Source of the DNA: Hondaea fermentalgiana
Lineage: Eukaryota > Sar > Bigyra > Thraustochytrida > Thraustochytriidae
Direction of reading: 5' to 3'
Length of the DNA stretch: 25,879 nt
Assembly (NCBI GenBank): GCA_014084085.1
Contig: NPFB01000060.1
Span: 1-25,879, forward strand
The notes under the pieces were generated by a model. It made no database searches and had not been told where the DNA came from. It saw only the letters and a program-made list of their open reading frames with translations. Each line of letters starts with the position of its first letter. Positions within the stretch are counted from its first letter, which is position 1. Made by a program: the position numbers and the translations under genes. This document shows positions 24,968 through 25,879 of this stretch, one piece after another.

Positions 24968-25478
24968 GCTTTGGGCATGGGCTAGGGGCATACCGCTTGC
25001 CTTCTTTTTGCAACCCAGACTTTTTTCCTAAAGTTTACAATCTCCTCTCTTTTGTCTTGAGACGCTTCAAGTGACCCTGGGCTGGCTGACTGTCCAATTC
25101 ATTTGAACTGACTGACTGCTGTCTAACTGACTGCTTTGAGACTCGCTCGCATACGCACACCACCTTGCATGCACATTATTGCCCCACCACCTTTTCTTGA
25201 GTTGAGGGAGGGGAAAAGAAAGAGGTCCCTCAAATCGAGCTACGTCGGGGGCAGTCTAAGTTTCTTCTTCCCTCCCCCTTCCCCCCTCCCTCCAAGATTT
25301 TACGCTGGATGCAGTCTCACTATCATCCATCGTCATCCTTCGTCCCTCGGGCCAATTGAAATACAACGCCACGATCGGGACGATCTCCTCTTGCTCCGCG
25401 CTCGCTCTTTTTCCAATTCGGGCCGAAGACCCGTAGCTCCTGGCAGGAGCAGCTCGTCCATTCTCTGCTCTCTGGCAG

Positions 25479-25480
<2 letters not shown>

Positions 25481-25537
<57 letters not shown>
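25481..25537. repeat. (CAG)15 CAA (CAG)3 microsatellite
   Basis: Nineteen units, interrupted once by CAA at 25526-25528. No convincing gene contains it: the poly-Gln, poly-Ser and poly-Ala frames on + and the poly-Leu, poly-Ala and poly-Cys frames on - all lack family features. Confidence 0.95.
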
Positions 25538-25538
<1 letters not shown>

Positions 25539-25826
25539 TCGCAAGGACAGCGCTGCCGCGTGCATTCTTTCTCTGTTCGTGCATAGTGCCAGCGCGTCAG
25601 TGTCGGGTCACAAGTTACCGCCGCAACCAACTGTCGCTGCTCACAAACGTCATCGCCCCGACACTTCGCTCAATGAGGAAGAGCAACGCCGGAGAAAGCA
25701 AGAGCCCGCGGTCGGGGAACGTACGCCAAGCAGCGGCTTTTTCCAAAGTTCAGCGTCGACTGCAAGGCGAGGCACGCGGGCGTAGCGAAGCAAATCCACA
25801 AGTGTTGCTCTTCAAGCAAACAAGCA

Positions 25827-25879
<53 letters not shown>
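25827..25879. repeat. (AAGC)13 tetranucleotide repeat reaching the window edge
   Basis: Perfect AAGC units from 25827 to the last base, preceded by imperfect units from about 25813. The repeat is cut by the window edge, so its real length is unknown. Confidence 0.95.

Larger units (their letters stand above)
24968..25879. other. Non-coding right edge
   Basis: 912 bases without a supported gene. After the VSR-like stop come CTGA/ACTG-rich sequence (about 25085-25135), a CT/C-rich tract (about 25259-25295), (CAG)n and (AAGC)n. The short frames here encode simple-repeat or low-complexity peptides. It may contain the promoter of a gene beyond the edge. Confidence 0.5.

Noticed and set aside
25256..25630. 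Minus-strand frames with poly-Leu, poly-Ala or poly-Cys at the right edge
   Set aside because: They are translations of the (CAG)n repeat in three frames; nothing else in them looks like a protein.
25827..25879. Edge repeat as a telomere
   Set aside because: AAGC does not match the TTAGGG-type repeats expected in stramenopiles, and similar short repeats occur inside the window.

Overview
This looks like nuclear DNA from a GC-rich, intron-poor protist. The best guess is a labyrinthulomycete (thraustochytrid-like stramenopile), but no marker in the window proves that. The eukaryotic evidence is direct: MND1, APC8/CDC23, a SAPS-domain PP6 regulatory subunit, an HSP90 co-chaperone p23, a NIPA-type Mg2+ transporter, SF-assemblin, a mitochondrial carrier and a vacuolar-sorting-receptor-like protein. 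One gene has a phase-consistent GT-AG intron. SF-assemblin implies a flagellated stage, and a PAPS-type sulfotransferase fits a sulfated-polysaccharide-making marine protist.

Layout from left to right. (1) 1-2568: tandem pair of COR-like/TIR genes. The first is cut by the window edge but otherwise open; the second is a pseudogene with three separate lesions, one a 20-bp insertion that is an inverted copy of its neighbour. (2) 3451-10389: housekeeping block. MND1 (+) converges on CDC23 (-). CDC23 diverges from the SAPS gene (+), with four evenly spaced CACTTGCG boxes between them. The SAPS gene converges on p23 (-). (3) 11067-12977: NIPA-type transporter with an N-terminal Frizzled-type cysteine-rich domain, divergent from p23. 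(4) 13511-16923: two tandem paralogues with an N-terminal six-cysteine EGF-like module and seven membrane helices. (5) 17936-19411: sulfotransferase with membrane helices inserted between its two PAPS-binding motifs. (6) 19750-20598 SF-assemblin; 20844-21761 (-) mitochondrial carrier. (7) 23088-24967: VSR-like receptor whose signal peptide sits on its own short exon. (8) The right edge is non-coding with (CAG)n and (AAGC)n repeats.

The genes do not form an operon or a single pathway. The most interesting material is architectural: the Frizzled-CRD/NIPA fusion, the sulfotransferase with a membrane insert, the EGF-7TM pair, and the decayed TIR duplicate with its templated insertion. Gaps between genes hold GC-rich promoter or 5'-leader sequence, CT-rich tracts and simple repeats. 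I saw no tRNA, rRNA, CRISPR array or transposon. Gene boundaries are from reading frames, family knowledge and splice consensus only; no database search was run.
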